This document shows, piece after piece, positions 52,878-61,215 of a stretch of 64,000 nt of DNA (positions are counted from its first letter, which is position 1; each line of letters starts with the position of its first letter). Both the position numbers and the translations under genes were made by a program. Origin of the DNA: JADGNZ01 sp963715895 (GTDB lineage Bacteria; Acidobacteriota; Thermoanaerobaculia; Gp7-AA8); NCBI GenBank assembly GCA_963715895.1, contig OY970284.1:5084001-5148000 (forward strand), given 5' to 3'. The notes beneath the pieces were generated by a model, which saw nothing but the letters and a program-made list of their open reading frames with translations, was not told the origin of the DNA and ran no database searches.

Positions 52878-53885
52878 TTACGGCGGAGCGGTCGAAGTGG
52901 ATTTGCGCACCGTCTCGATGAAGGCATCGACCTCCCCGTCCGTCGTGGCGCAAGCGGTAGCGAGGCGATAGACATCGGCACCGAAGAGCTGCCAATCGTA
53001 GAAATCGAAGCCGCGTTCCTGCAGCGTCTGAACCAGCGCAGGAGGGATGCGCGCGAAGACGAAGTTCGATTCCACCGGCCGGACGATCTCCAGATACGGA
53101 CGAAGACCCGCGCCGAGCCGCGCCGCCGCCGCGTTGGCGCGCCGGGCGTTGCGGAGCCAGAGATCGTCGGTGAAATACGCATCGAGCTGCGCCGAAAGAA
53201 AGCGCATCTTCGACAGCCGATGCCCGCTCCGGTGCCAATGCGGCACGATCGCCTCAGCGAGCTCCTTGCGAAAGACGACGATCACCTCGGCCGCCATCGC
53301 CCCATTCTTCGTCGCGCCGAAGGAGAGGATGTCGACACCGGCGCGCCAGGTAAGCTCCGCCGGCGCACATCCGAGTGCCGCCACCGCGTTCGCGAACCGC
53401 GAGCCGTCCATGTGCACCCGGGCGCCATACGCCCTCGCGGCATCGCAGAGCGCCCGCACCTCGCCGACGCCGTAGAGCGTCCCCGCCTCGGTCGTCTGGG
53501 CGAAGCTGAGACAGGAGAACGTCCCGACCGCTTGCACATCACCGGCGTTCAGTTTGCCGTCCGCGCCGGGGAGAGGAATCAGCGCCGCGCCGCCCGTGAA
53601 GAACTGCGCGGCTCCCAACTCCTCGAGCCGGATGTGCGCCTCCTCGTGACAAACGATCGAGCCCGTCGATGGCGTCATCGCCGCGATCGACAGCGCATTC
53701 CCCGCCGTGCCGGTCAGGACCGGGAAGACGTCGAGCTCGCACGCGAACAGCGCGCGGCATCGTTCACGGACACGCGCGGTGATCTCGTCATCGCCGTACG
53801 ACGACATCGTGCCGGCGTTCGCGCGCGCCAGCGCCTCGATGATTTCCGAGGAGCAGCCGTGCGTGTTGTCGGAACGGAAATCCAT
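52878..53885 (-). CDS. ltaE: low-specificity L-threonine aldolase
   Basis: This 335-residue PLP enzyme matches threonine aldolase: DFRSDNTHGCSSEIIEAL, GDDEITARVRERCRALF, FPVLTGTAGNALSI, HMDGSRFANAVAALG and the PLP-lysine Lys193 in SFGATKNGAMA. It cleaves L-threonine or L-allo-threonine to glycine and acetaldehyde in the cytoplasm. Length fits the family. A small membrane protein gene lies 9 bases upstream on the same strand. Confidence 0.92.
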   Translation of the reverse strand: MDFRSDNTHGCSSEIIEALARANAGTMSSYGDDEITARVRERCRALFACELDVFPVLTGTAGNALSIAAMTPSTGSIVCHEEAHIRLEELGAAQFFTGGAALIPLPGADGKLNAGDVQAVGTFSCLSFAQTTEAGTLYGVGEVRALCDAARAYGARVHMDGSRFANAVAALGCAPAELTWRAGVDILSFGATKNGAMAAEVIVVFRKELAEAIVPHWHRSGHRLSKMRFLSAQLDAYFTDDLWLRNARRANAAAARLGAGLRPYLEIVRPVESNFVFARIPPALVQTLQERGFDFYDWQLFGADVYRLATACATTDGEVDAFIETVRKSTSTAPP

Positions 53886-53894
53886 GCCCGCGCA

Positions 53895-54155
53895 TCATGC
53901 CTCAGCACGCCGAGGAATGAGCAGCATCGCCACGCGAACCAGGGCGGCCCAGGAGCCCACATTAATGATGATCAGCAGGACGACGATCGTCCCCTTGACC
54001 GGGCGCGGCAACTCCGGAAAGTCCGCGTACTTAGCCAGCACATCGAGCGCGAGACTGGCCGGCCACCCCGGCCACGCCCATGATCCGAACCACGCCAGCA
54101 GCGTCATTCCGATGCCGAACAGCGAAGCGATGAATCCCCGGCTGACCTTGAGCAT
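53895..54155 (-). CDS. small membrane protein, two transmembrane segments
   Basis: I chose ATG 54155 (86 residues, MLKVSRGFIASLFGIGMTLL); the longer frame back to 54335 runs through a palindromic intergenic repeat. Two hydrophobic helices are visible (FIASLFGIGMTLLAWFG and TIVVLLIIINVGSWAALVRV). The gene is 9 bases before the threonine aldolase gene. Family and function are unknown. Confidence 0.65.
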   Translation of the reverse strand: MLKVSRGFIASLFGIGMTLLAWFGSWAWPGWPASLALDVLAKYADFPELPRPVKGTIVVLLIIINVGSWAALVRVAMLLIPRRAEA

Positions 54156-54183
54156 TCGATCAGTGTAAGGTTGCTGGGTTGCT

Positions 54184-54284
54184 GGGTCTCGCGGTTGCGC
54201 GGTCTCGCGGTAGCGCGGCGGGTACCAACCGGCAACAGTCCGAACACACACTGCGAGACCGCGCAACCCCGAGACCGCGAGACC
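54184..54284. repeat. REP-like palindrome with TCTCGCGG motifs
   Basis: GGTTGCGCGGTCTCGC (54193-54208) is perfectly inverted at 54253-54268 (GCGAGACCGCGCAACC), with outer pairing of GGTCTCGCGGT and ACCGCGAGACC. It also contains short direct repeats (TTGCTGGG, GCAACC) and fills the gap 54156-54380 between divergent genes. No gene is seen there. Confidence 0.7.
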
Positions 54285-54380
54285 AAGCAACGCAGCAACC
54301 TTGCAACCTTGCGGCGAAAAGAAACCTCTGGACAAATCCGCCCCGGCGGCTACATCGTTTCCTTTCAGGATCAGCTACCA

Positions 54381-55469
54381 ATGTCCAGGCGCATCCCCAC
54401 CGCGATCGCGGTGCTTTCGGTTACCGCCCTTCTGGCGTTGCCAGCCGCGGGGCAGCAGCGCGACGTTGCGGATGCCGTCCTCGGGCCTTTGCCGGTGCGC
54501 GACCAGTACCTCCTCAACAACGGCTTCTTCTTCTTCGAGCCCGAAAGCGCCCATGTGCTTGATGAGGACTCCTGGCTCGTCGACATCCACACCGCCGACT
54601 CCAACACCTTCGCCAAGTCGCGCTGGATCAGCCACAACCTCGAAGGCGACACTGAACGCCGCAGCGGCGCGCAGACACTCTCGCTCATCCGGGTTGACGA
54701 CGGGACGACAGTCTTCCTCGTCGACGGCGAGATCCATCGAACCACGATCGACGCCCACCGCGGCTTCGGAAACAACCTCGAGCTGGCGGTCTCGGTGCCG
54801 GTTGCAACGATCGGCGGCGGCTCATCCGACTCATTCATCGAGCACTTCCACGCCACCCTCCAGCTCGGCGACGATCAACGGATCGCTCTGCAGCGCAATC
54901 ACGAGACCGTTTTCCTGCACACGGACTCCCACACCTACCTTCGCGAGCATCCCGCCGGCAGTCACCTCGGCGACATCGCGCTCTCCGCGAAATACGAGCT
55001 GCCGGCGCTCGAGGATCCCAACCTCTCCCTCTCCGCGCAGGCCGCCGTCGAGTTGCCGACCGGCAGCGCCCGCGATCTCGACGGCTCCGGCTCCATCGAC
55101 GGCGGCGTGCAACTGATGGCCACGCGCGACTTCGGCCGCACCCGCCTCCACGCCTCGGCCGGCCTTCTCGTTCTCGGCCCCAACACCCCGCTCGGCCTCA
55201 GCTCGCAGCTCGTGATCACCGACTCGGTCGGCGTTTCGAGCCTCATCGCCGGACGCACCTCCGCGACCCTTCAGATCACCATCTCGCAGAGCCCCTTCCG
55301 TGGAATCGGCGCACCGGAGCTATCGCGCCGCTCGTACCAGATGACCGCCGGACTGCAACACGCCTTCGGCGAGACCCTCACCGCCTACGCCGGCATCGTC
55401 GAGAACCTGATCACCTACCAGAACAGCGCCGATGCGGGGCTGGTGCTGGGGATCTCGCGGCGATTCTGA
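54381..55469 (+). CDS. DUF3187 outer-membrane beta-barrel-like protein
   Basis: The 362-residue product starts at ATG 54381 (AGGA at 54367-54370) with a signal peptide (IPTAIAVLSVTALLALPAAG). The mature part is rich in alternating beta strands (GFGNNLELAVSVPVATIGGG, LSLSAQAAVELPTGSARDLD, TAYAGIVENLITYQN) and ends in Phe (LGISRRF), as outer-membrane barrels do. The pattern GPLPVRDQYLLNNGFFFFEP at its start fits DUF3187. Function unknown; it is probably an outer-membrane protein. Confidence 0.8.
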   Translation: MSRRIPTAIAVLSVTALLALPAAGQQRDVADAVLGPLPVRDQYLLNNGFFFFEPESAHVLDEDSWLVDIHTADSNTFAKSRWISHNLEGDTERRSGAQTLSLIRVDDGTTVFLVDGEIHRTTIDAHRGFGNNLELAVSVPVATIGGGSSDSFIEHFHATLQLGDDQRIALQRNHETVFLHTDSHTYLREHPAGSHLGDIALSAKYELPALEDPNLSLSAQAAVELPTGSARDLDGSGSIDGGVQLMATRDFGRTRLHASAGLLVLGPNTPLGLSSQLVITDSVGVSSLIAGRTSATLQITISQSPFRGIGAPELSRRSYQMTAGLQHAFGETLTAYAGIVENLITYQNSADAGLVLGISRRF

Positions 55470-55473
55470 GACT

Positions 55474-55578
55474 GCGCTTCGCGCGTTGTCGGTTATCGGT
55501 TTTCAGTTGTCAGAAGCATGTCTGCCACGCGCAACGCGCCATCAACCGACAACCGATAACCGACAACGCGCGAAGCGC
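55474..55578. repeat. perfect 28-bp inverted repeat element
   Basis: GCGCTTCGCGCGTTGTCGGT and the next 8 bases (55474-55501) are perfectly inverted at 55551-55578, with a 49-base centre containing TTCAGTTGTCAG. It fills the space between the converging DUF3187 and phosphoesterase genes. The perfect arms suggest a recent mobile palindrome (REP- or MITE-like); it may also act as a bidirectional terminator. Confidence 0.85.
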
Positions 55579-55580
55579 CG

Positions 55581-56624
55581 TTAGCTCCCGCACGGCGTCG
55601 TCCCATACAACGGCACCACGTTCACCGTCACGTTCGCCCCATTCACGGTCACCGAGAGGTAGTGGTAGTACGCACCGGCTTTCCCCTTCCCATTCTTGCA
55701 TCCGCTCAGAGGCGCGCCGGCGCCGCCGGTCACGATGAACACCGGCGCCCCCTTGTTCGGCACGCTGCCGGTGAACGGCCCGTTCGGATTCGACGGCGCT
55801 GGATCGACATACAGCAGGTGATCGTGCGAGGCGAAGACGAAGGTCATGTTCGAATACTTCCCCTGATCGAGCAGATGGCGGAAGGCCTGCACCTGCTGCG
55901 CGTACGGCGACGTATCACCCTTCGGCGCACCGATCTGGGAGTCCCCTTTGTCTTTGATCGGGCGATGCATGAAGCAGAAGACATGCGCCACGGTCGAGTC
56001 GGCGGCCAACTGGTCGAGCGTCGCCTGCAGCGCCGCCAGCTGCGCCTTGCCGACGTAGCCGTTGTAATCGCAGGCGCTGGAGATCGTCATGTCGAGCATG
56101 TCGTCGGTATTGACGATGAGGAAGGCGGCGTTGCCATAGCGGAACATCCCGAACGGCGCCGACATGGCCTTCTGATACGAGACCAACATCGAGCCACTGA
56201 AGTCGGGAAGCTCGGCGTTGTACGGATCGCTCGTCGTGCCGCAGGCGATCATCGTCTGCACGACCATCTCGTGATTTCCGGGCGCGTTGAAGACCGCCAC
56301 CGGCAGCGGCTTGAACGCCGCCAGGAACTGCGCGTACTGGGTTTCGATGCCGACGTCCTGCTTGCCGTAGACCGAATCGCCGTCCCAGACCACGAACGCC
56401 GGTGGATTGGCCGCCAGCCGCTGCACGATATCGAGCAACGGCTGCGTCAGCGGATCGCCATCCTTCGCCGGCCGGTTGTCCCCGGCCACGACGAAGGTGA
56501 AGCTCGTCGCCGAGCCCGGCTGCAACGCCGGCGCTCCGGTCGGCAACTGGCTGATGGAGGGAAAGGTCTGCCCGAACGCGGACACACCGATGGCGAGCAG
56601 AAGGACCGCAAACATTTTTCGCAT
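55581..56624 (-). CDS. exported metallophosphoesterase
   Basis: The 347-residue product has a signal peptide (MRKMFAVLLLAIGVSAFGQ) and the calcineurin-like motifs: Asp49 (VAGDNRP), Asp81/Asp83 (VVWDGDSVYGK), GNHE (116-119), the metal-binding His in FCFMHRP and SHDH in FASHDHLLY (normally GHxH). It should hydrolyse a phosphoester in the periplasm; the substrate is unknown. The gene converges on the DUF3187 gene. Confidence 0.88.
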   Translation of the reverse strand: MRKMFAVLLLAIGVSAFGQTFPSISQLPTGAPALQPGSATSFTFVVAGDNRPAKDGDPLTQPLLDIVQRLAANPPAFVVWDGDSVYGKQDVGIETQYAQFLAAFKPLPVAVFNAPGNHEMVVQTMIACGTTSDPYNAELPDFSGSMLVSYQKAMSAPFGMFRYGNAAFLIVNTDDMLDMTISSACDYNGYVGKAQLAALQATLDQLAADSTVAHVFCFMHRPIKDKGDSQIGAPKGDTSPYAQQVQAFRHLLDQGKYSNMTFVFASHDHLLYVDPAPSNPNGPFTGSVPNKGAPVFIVTGGAGAPLSGCKNGKGKAGAYYHYLSVTVNGANVTVNVVPLYGTTPCGS

Positions 56625-56737
56625 GCCCGAAGTATAGCCGCCCCCCGCTTGCCCTCCACCCCCACCCTCCCTATAATCCGCCGCTCGGAATTCTCCTCCG
56701 GGAGGCCGCCGTTAGCAGCGATACTTTCCAACATCGT

Positions 56738-56813
56738 GGGGCTGTAGCTCAGTTGGGAGAGCGCTTGAATCGCACTCAAGAGGTCATCGGTTCGATCCCG
56801 TTCAGCTCCACCA
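56738..56813 (+). tRNA. tRNA-Ala (anticodon CGC)
   Basis: The 76 bases fold as a cloverleaf: acceptor GGGGCTG/CAGCTCC with G3-U70, the alanine identity pair; D-arm GCTC/GAGC; anticodon stem CTTGA/TCAAG with loop ATCGCAC, anticodon CGC at positions 34-36 (reads GCG); T-arm ATCGG-TTCGATC-CCGTT, with an A-T outer pair and one U-U mismatch. CCA is encoded. It is followed at 56831 by a strong terminator. Confidence 0.95.
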
Positions 56814-56830
56814 ATATCGACATCCCGAAT

Positions 56831-56856
56831 CGCGGCCGAAAGGCCGCGTTTTGTTT
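56831..56856 (+). terminator. rho-independent terminator after tRNA-Ala
   Basis: CGCGGCC (56831-56837), loop GAAA, GGCCGCG (56842-56848), then TTTTGTTT. This is a classic intrinsic terminator 17 bases after the tRNA. Confidence 0.9.
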
Positions 56857-57030
56857 GCACGGCTGCTCTCAGAGTGGCAAATAACACTCTCCAGCCTCAA
56901 GTTGCTCCGATTGAACCTCGCAAATCACTGTATCGTCGTGGCTTAGGGGTGACAGAAAAACGAAGGCTTGACCCAAGCTGCTCAAGCTGCTTTCACGGCA
57001 CGTGTCCAGCAGCGGTGTCACAATGAGCGA

Positions 57031-58158
57031 GTGAGATCTAAAGGTCGCGGTTGTCTTCGTACGTTCTGGATCATCGCGATCCTCGTCGGAGCGGCGGCCG
57101 CGATCGTTCTTCGCTCCACCCGCTGGCTCGCCGCTTTCGGCGGGCGCGTGACAGGAGCCCGGCTCGACCGCGTCCGACGCTCCCCTGAATACCGCGACGG
57201 TAAGTTCCACAATCCGCAGCCGACGCACATGCTGACCGGCTCCTATCGCGAGATGTTGCGACACCAGTTCTTCGGCGGCGAGCCGCGCGAGCCGGCAGGG
57301 ATCGTCCCGGTGGTCAACCGCGTGCGGAGCGACTATTCGAAGCCACCCGCCTCCGGCCTGCGCGCCACCTGGATCGGCTGGGCTTCCGTACTCGTCGAAA
57401 TCGACGGCCGGATTGTTTTGACTGACCCTGTCTGGAGCGAACGCTGTTCTCCATCGACACTCGTGGGCCCGAAACGTTTTCACGCGCCGCCGATGCCGCT
57501 CGAGGAATTGCCGCAGGTGGACCTGGTGGTGATTTCGCACGATCACTACGACCACCTGGACATGCCCACGGTTCAATTCCTCGCGGCCCGTGGAACGAAC
57601 TTCGCGGTTCCGGTCGGAGTTGGTGCCCATCTGGAGCGCTGGGGTGTACGAGGATCGCAGATCCACGAGCTCGATTGGAGCGAGAGTTTCCGTCTACACG
57701 ACATCACTGTAATCGCCACGCCCGCGCGCCACTACAGTGGCCGCAATCCCTTGCATGGGAATGAGACGCTCTGGTCGTCATGGGTGATCAGGGGACCGCA
57801 TCATCGAGTCTTCTTCAGCGGCGATAGCGGCTACTCCACCTTTTTTTCGGAGATCGGCACGCATCACGGCCCCTTCGATCTCACGCTGATCAAGATCGGC
57901 GCCTCGGATCCCACCTGGTCCGAAATCCACATGACACCGGAAGAAGCCGTGCAAGCTCACCGCGACCTGCGGGGCCTGGTCATGCTCCCTGTTCACTGGT
58001 GCACGTTCAACCTGGCATTTCATGCCTGGAGTGACCCGGCCGACCGCGCGTTTTCGGCCGCGGCGAAGAACGGCGTGCGGATCGTCATCCCGGAACCTGG
58101 CGAATTCGTGGAGCCAGCCGCCAGCCGCCCCAATCAGCGCGCCTGGTGGGCATTCTAA
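57031..58158 (+). CDS. NAPE-PLD-like metallo-beta-lactamase hydrolase, membrane-anchored
   Basis: I chose GTG 57031 (375 residues), though TTG 56968 is possible. One membrane helix (TFWIIAILVGAAAAIVL) precedes a catalytic domain of the N-acyl-phosphatidylethanolamine phospholipase D type: WIGWASVLVEIDGRIVLTDP, the metal motif HDHYDHLD (170-177), FSGDSGY, and VMLPVHWCTFNLAFHAW. Such enzymes cut phospholipids or related phosphodiesters near the membrane. The gene stands alone downstream of the tRNA. Confidence 0.85.
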   Translation: MRSKGRGCLRTFWIIAILVGAAAAIVLRSTRWLAAFGGRVTGARLDRVRRSPEYRDGKFHNPQPTHMLTGSYREMLRHQFFGGEPREPAGIVPVVNRVRSDYSKPPASGLRATWIGWASVLVEIDGRIVLTDPVWSERCSPSTLVGPKRFHAPPMPLEELPQVDLVVISHDHYDHLDMPTVQFLAARGTNFAVPVGVGAHLERWGVRGSQIHELDWSESFRLHDITVIATPARHYSGRNPLHGNETLWSSWVIRGPHHRVFFSGDSGYSTFFSEIGTHHGPFDLTLIKIGASDPTWSEIHMTPEEAVQAHRDLRGLVMLPVHWCTFNLAFHAWSDPADRAFSAAAKNGVRIVIPEPGEFVEPAASRPNQRAWWAF

Positions 58159-58235
58159 TCATCCCTCCGGGAGATATTTTCGACTCTCGACCAAGCCCCA
58201 TTTCAACTGCTCCTTCTCGCCATATCCCCACGCGT

Positions 58236-58664
58236 TCAAGCATTGCGAGCCGCCGCCAAGGCCGCAAATTCTTCGCGTCCGTAGGCGACACCGGCGATTC
58301 CCCAGCCGCCTTCCGCAGCCTCAGTCAGGAGCACCCACGTGCGCTGCACCTGCGATGGATCGCCGCAGATATCGGCCAGAATCGAGCTCGCGTCCTTCAC
58401 GAGTTGCTTTTGTCCGCCTCGCGTCAGCGCCCCGGGTGGGGTGATGATCTGCACGCGGATCGTCCGGGCGTTGTCGCTGGCGGCCGTTTGAACAGCGGTG
58501 GGATCCATTTGGTGGATGTACACGGCAGTGTTTGCGAGATGGAATGGCGTCGGAGAGCTCACGCCCTCCGCCCTGAGAACCGCCAACGTCAGCTCCTCTC
58601 CGATCCGGCGGTCGGATCCGGCCGGCAGAAGATCGTTCGGCGCGTACACATCGATCATCGGCAT
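58236..58664 (-). CDS. tautomerase-superfamily protein
   Basis: The 142 residues start with MPMIDVY, so Pro would be N-terminal after Met removal, the catalytic residue of 4-oxalocrotonate-tautomerase-like enzymes. The second half (RTIRVQIITPPGALTRGGQK, SQVQRTWVLLTEAAEGGWGI) completes a double beta-alpha-beta fold. The substrate is unknown. It lies 16 bases after the alpha/beta hydrolase and forms an operon with it, under the palindrome at 59504. Confidence 0.8.
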   Translation of the reverse strand: MPMIDVYAPNDLLPAGSDRRIGEELTLAVLRAEGVSSPTPFHLANTAVYIHQMDPTAVQTAASDNARTIRVQIITPPGALTRGGQKQLVKDASSILADICGDPSQVQRTWVLLTEAAEGGWGIAGVAYGREEFAALAAARNA

Positions 58665-58680
58665 CGGCGTGTCTCCCCGA

Positions 58681-59418
58681 TCACTTTGCGGCGTTCTCGA
58701 TCACCTTGGCCACCTCCCTCGGATGGGAGAGAAAAGCGACGTGGCTCGATGCAATCTCCGTCGTTTTTGCACCTGCACGCTTCGCGTAAAAACGCTCCAG
58801 ATCGGGATTGATGGCGCGGTCGTGCGTGGAGACGATGTACCACGAGGGAATGGTCTTCCATGCCGCTTCCGGTACGGTCGCGCTGAACGCGGAGTTGTGC
58901 AGCGGCTTCTGTGTCGCAGCCATCACACGCGCTTCGGTCGCCGGAACGTCCTGGCAGAAGTTCGCGCGGAACTTTGCGCGATCGATGTAGAGGAAGCCGC
59001 CGGAGTCGGGGACAAGTGCAGCGTTGAGCGGGGGCGCGGAGAACTTCTGGCCGGCCGCGGCGAGTGGCTCGTTCGTGTCGGGCGCAAACGCGGCCGCGTA
59101 AACGAGTGCCTTCACATTCGGATTGCCAGCCGCCGCACCCGTAATGACCGCGCCGCCGTAGGAGTGTCCGACGAGAACGATGGGGCCCTTATGGCTGTCC
59201 AGAGCGCGTTTTGTGGTTGCGATGTCGTCCGCGAGCGACGTGAGCGGAATCTGCACGGCCGTGACGGAATAGCCGTCGTGTTCGAGGATGGGGATGAGCT
59301 TCGACCAACTGCTCGCATCCGCAAATGCGCCGTGCACGAGAATGATCGCCGGCTTCGGTGCGGCTGCCTGCGTTGCCGATGCGAGGGCGAGAATGGCAAT
59401 GGATAAAAAGTGCTTCAT
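58681..59418 (-). CDS. exported alpha/beta hydrolase
   Basis: The 245 residues have a signal peptide (MKHFLSIAILALASATQAAA) and the triad Ser86 (GHSYGG), Asp200 (STHDRAINP) and His226 (SSHVAFLSHP). The family includes esterases of the EstC/HNL-like type; it acts on a small ester or ketone, probably in the periplasm. First gene of an operon with the tautomerase; a 20-bp palindrome lies 86 bases upstream of its start. Confidence 0.88.
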   Translation of the reverse strand: MKHFLSIAILALASATQAAAPKPAIILVHGAFADASSWSKLIPILEHDGYSVTAVQIPLTSLADDIATTKRALDSHKGPIVLVGHSYGGAVITGAAAGNPNVKALVYAAAFAPDTNEPLAAAGQKFSAPPLNAALVPDSGGFLYIDRAKFRANFCQDVPATEARVMAATQKPLHNSAFSATVPEAAWKTIPSWYIVSTHDRAINPDLERFYAKRAGAKTTEIASSHVAFLSHPREVAKVIENAAK

Positions 59419-59503
59419 CGTTCCTCCTTGTGGATCAGTCTTTGGTTGAATGTGTCAGTCACCCCTAAAAATAGGCCGGGCGAATCGCGAGCGCGATTAG
59501 ACC

Positions 59504-59523
59504 AAGGTATCGGCCGATACCTT
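59504..59523 (-). promoter_or_regulatory. operator-like palindrome upstream of the hydrolase/tautomerase operon
   Basis: AAGGTATCGGCCGATACCTT is a perfect 20-bp palindrome 86 bases before the start of the 59418 gene. Related sites precede two other operons in this region (61087 and 63047). By position and conservation it is probably a regulator binding site; the adjacent FixJ-like regulator is the natural candidate. Confidence 0.7.
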
Positions 59524-59576
59524 CGTTAACTGAGCAATAGCCGCAACGTCGCTGATGTCGTGATGGTCTGCAAGGC

Positions 59577-60203
59577 TCATCCGGGGTGCCCGTTCCGGGC
59601 GTTCGCGCGCCTGCCTCGCCCGAGCTTGGCGACCTCCCGATGTCGAAAGCAGTCGATGAGATGGTCATTCACCATCCCCACGGCCTGCATGTGCGCGTAG
59701 ATGATCGTCGAGCCCACGAAAGTGAAACCGCGGCTCTTGAGATCCTTGCTCATAGCGTCCGACTGGACGGTGTGAGCGGGAACCTCCCCCATGGCTCGCC
59801 AACGGTTCTGGAGCGGGCCACCGTCGACGAAGCGCCACTGGTACGCGTCGAAGCTGCCGAACTCCGCCTGGACTTCGAGAAACGCCTTGGCGTTCTTGAT
59901 CGCCGATTCGATCTTGGCGCGGTTGCGCACGATACCGTCGTCGGCCAGCAGCGCCGAGACTTTCCGTTTGTTGTAACGGGCGACCTTCTGCGGATCGAAC
60001 CGGTCGAAGGCGCGCCGGTAAGCGTCCCGCTTCCGGAGGATCGTGCTCCAACTCAGTCCCGCCTGCGCTCCCTCGAGGATGAGGAATTCGAAAAGGACGC
60101 GATCATCGTGCAACGGCACGCCCCATTCCTCGTCGTGGTAGGCGACGAATAGCGGGTCAGTGCCCGCCCACGCGCAGCGTTTTCTCTCAGCCACAGACGG
60201 CAT
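59577..60203 (-). CDS. tag: DNA-3-methyladenine glycosylase I
   Basis: This 208-residue protein matches Tag throughout: RCAWAGTDPLFVAYHDEEWG, LILEGAQAGLSWSTILRKRD, AFDRFDPQKVA and GFTFVGSTIIYAHMQAVGMV. The zinc site is conserved: Cys10, His23, His181 and Cys185 in the same spacing as the E. coli enzyme. It removes 3-methyladenine from alkylated DNA. It starts one base after the end of the enoyl-CoA hydratase gene, so it is cotranscribed with it and may come under the palindrome at 61087. Confidence 0.95.
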   Translation of the reverse strand: MPSVAERKRCAWAGTDPLFVAYHDEEWGVPLHDDRVLFEFLILEGAQAGLSWSTILRKRDAYRRAFDRFDPQKVARYNKRKVSALLADDGIVRNRAKIESAIKNAKAFLEVQAEFGSFDAYQWRFVDGGPLQNRWRAMGEVPAHTVQSDAMSKDLKSRGFTFVGSTIIYAHMQAVGMVNDHLIDCFRHREVAKLGRGRRANARNGHPG

Positions 60204-60204
60204 C

Positions 60205-61044
60205 CTACATATCGAGAAGTGTCCCGAGCAGCTCGCCGAACCGATTCTCCATTTCGCCCGGCTGGCCGAGTCCGCGGTTGAGCAGCGCCTGGAATCGCTG
60301 CTGCGCTTCGGGCCACGTCAGCGCGGTCGTAAAGGAATTGAGCGCGTCGAGGAGGCTGCCGGCCGATGGCAGCGAGACTTGATTGATGAGATTCTTCGCT
60401 GCCGCGATCGGACGGCGATCGAAGGAGGCGATTCGTCGCGCGAGCACGTCGACGAAGGCGTCCAGCTCATCGTCCGGAAGTGCCCGATTGACGTATCCGT
60501 ATCGCTCCGCCGTCTCGCCATCGAAGTCGTTGGCGCCGAGAACGATTTCCAACGCGCGGCCGCGGCCAACGAGCTGCGGGAGGCGTTCGGCCCCGCCGCC
60601 GCCGGGATGCACTCCTGCCCCGACTTCGACTTGAGCCAGGACGGCGTTCTCGCGCGATGCGAAACGCATGTCGCAAGCGAGCACGAACTCACTGCCCACG
60701 CCTCGGACCCGGCCGCGGATCTTGGCAATGCTGACGACCGGAGACTTCGTGAGTCGGACGAACGCATCCATCAGGAGCGGAAGCCCGGAAGGTCCGGCAG
60801 TCTTGATGAGGCCGAGGCTGCCAGCAGGGTCGTTCAGATCAAAGTGGGACAGGTAGAAATCAGGAACCGCGCTTTCGAATACGACGACACGGAGACGATG
60901 GCTGGCGTCCATTCGAGCGAGTAGATCCTGCAGTCCCGCGAACAGGGCGGCGCCAACGATGTTGAGCGGCGGATCATCGAACAGAACCCTCCAGTACGCG
61001 GACGTTTCCTCGATGATGCGTAGGTGCGCTACGGATTCAGTCAT
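60205..61044 (-). CDS. enoyl-CoA hydratase/isomerase family protein
   Basis: The 279 residues have the crotonase fold (WRVLFDDPPLNIVGAALFAG, VVVFESAVPDFYLSHFDLND, oxyanion region IRGRVRGVGSEFVLACDM and AGVHPGGGGAERLPQLVGRG). Both positions equivalent to the catalytic glutamates appear to be Glu (GSEFV, QVEVG). It may hydrate or isomerise an acyl-CoA. The tag gene follows directly. A palindrome at 61087 lies 43 bases upstream of the start, in the promoter zone. Confidence 0.85.
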   Translation of the reverse strand: MTESVAHLRIIEETSAYWRVLFDDPPLNIVGAALFAGLQDLLARMDASHRLRVVVFESAVPDFYLSHFDLNDPAGSLGLIKTAGPSGLPLLMDAFVRLTKSPVVSIAKIRGRVRGVGSEFVLACDMRFASRENAVLAQVEVGAGVHPGGGGAERLPQLVGRGRALEIVLGANDFDGETAERYGYVNRALPDDELDAFVDVLARRIASFDRRPIAAAKNLINQVSLPSAGSLLDALNSFTTALTWPEAQQRFQALLNRGLGQPGEMENRFGELLGTLLDM

Positions 61045-61086
61045 GTTCCGAAATTAGGAGCGCCGATCGAAAGGGGCAATCAGACG

Positions 61087-61106
61087 TTGGTATCGGTCGA
61101 CACCTT
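61087..61106 (-). promoter_or_regulatory. operator-like palindrome upstream of the enoyl-CoA hydratase/tag operon
   Basis: TTGGTATCGGTCGACACCTT is an imperfect copy of the palindrome at 59504 (half-sites GGTATCG and CGACACC, one mismatch). It lies 43 bases before the start of the 61044 gene. Confidence 0.6.
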
Positions 61107-61215
61107 GGTATCAGGTCGCAATCGAATTGGTAACCGCCTCAGGCTGTATTTCATGAGCGCGAGGCTTTGAGGATCGGAACCGAAAACCGCGGGCGGAAGC
61201 GAGAACCGCTGCGGT

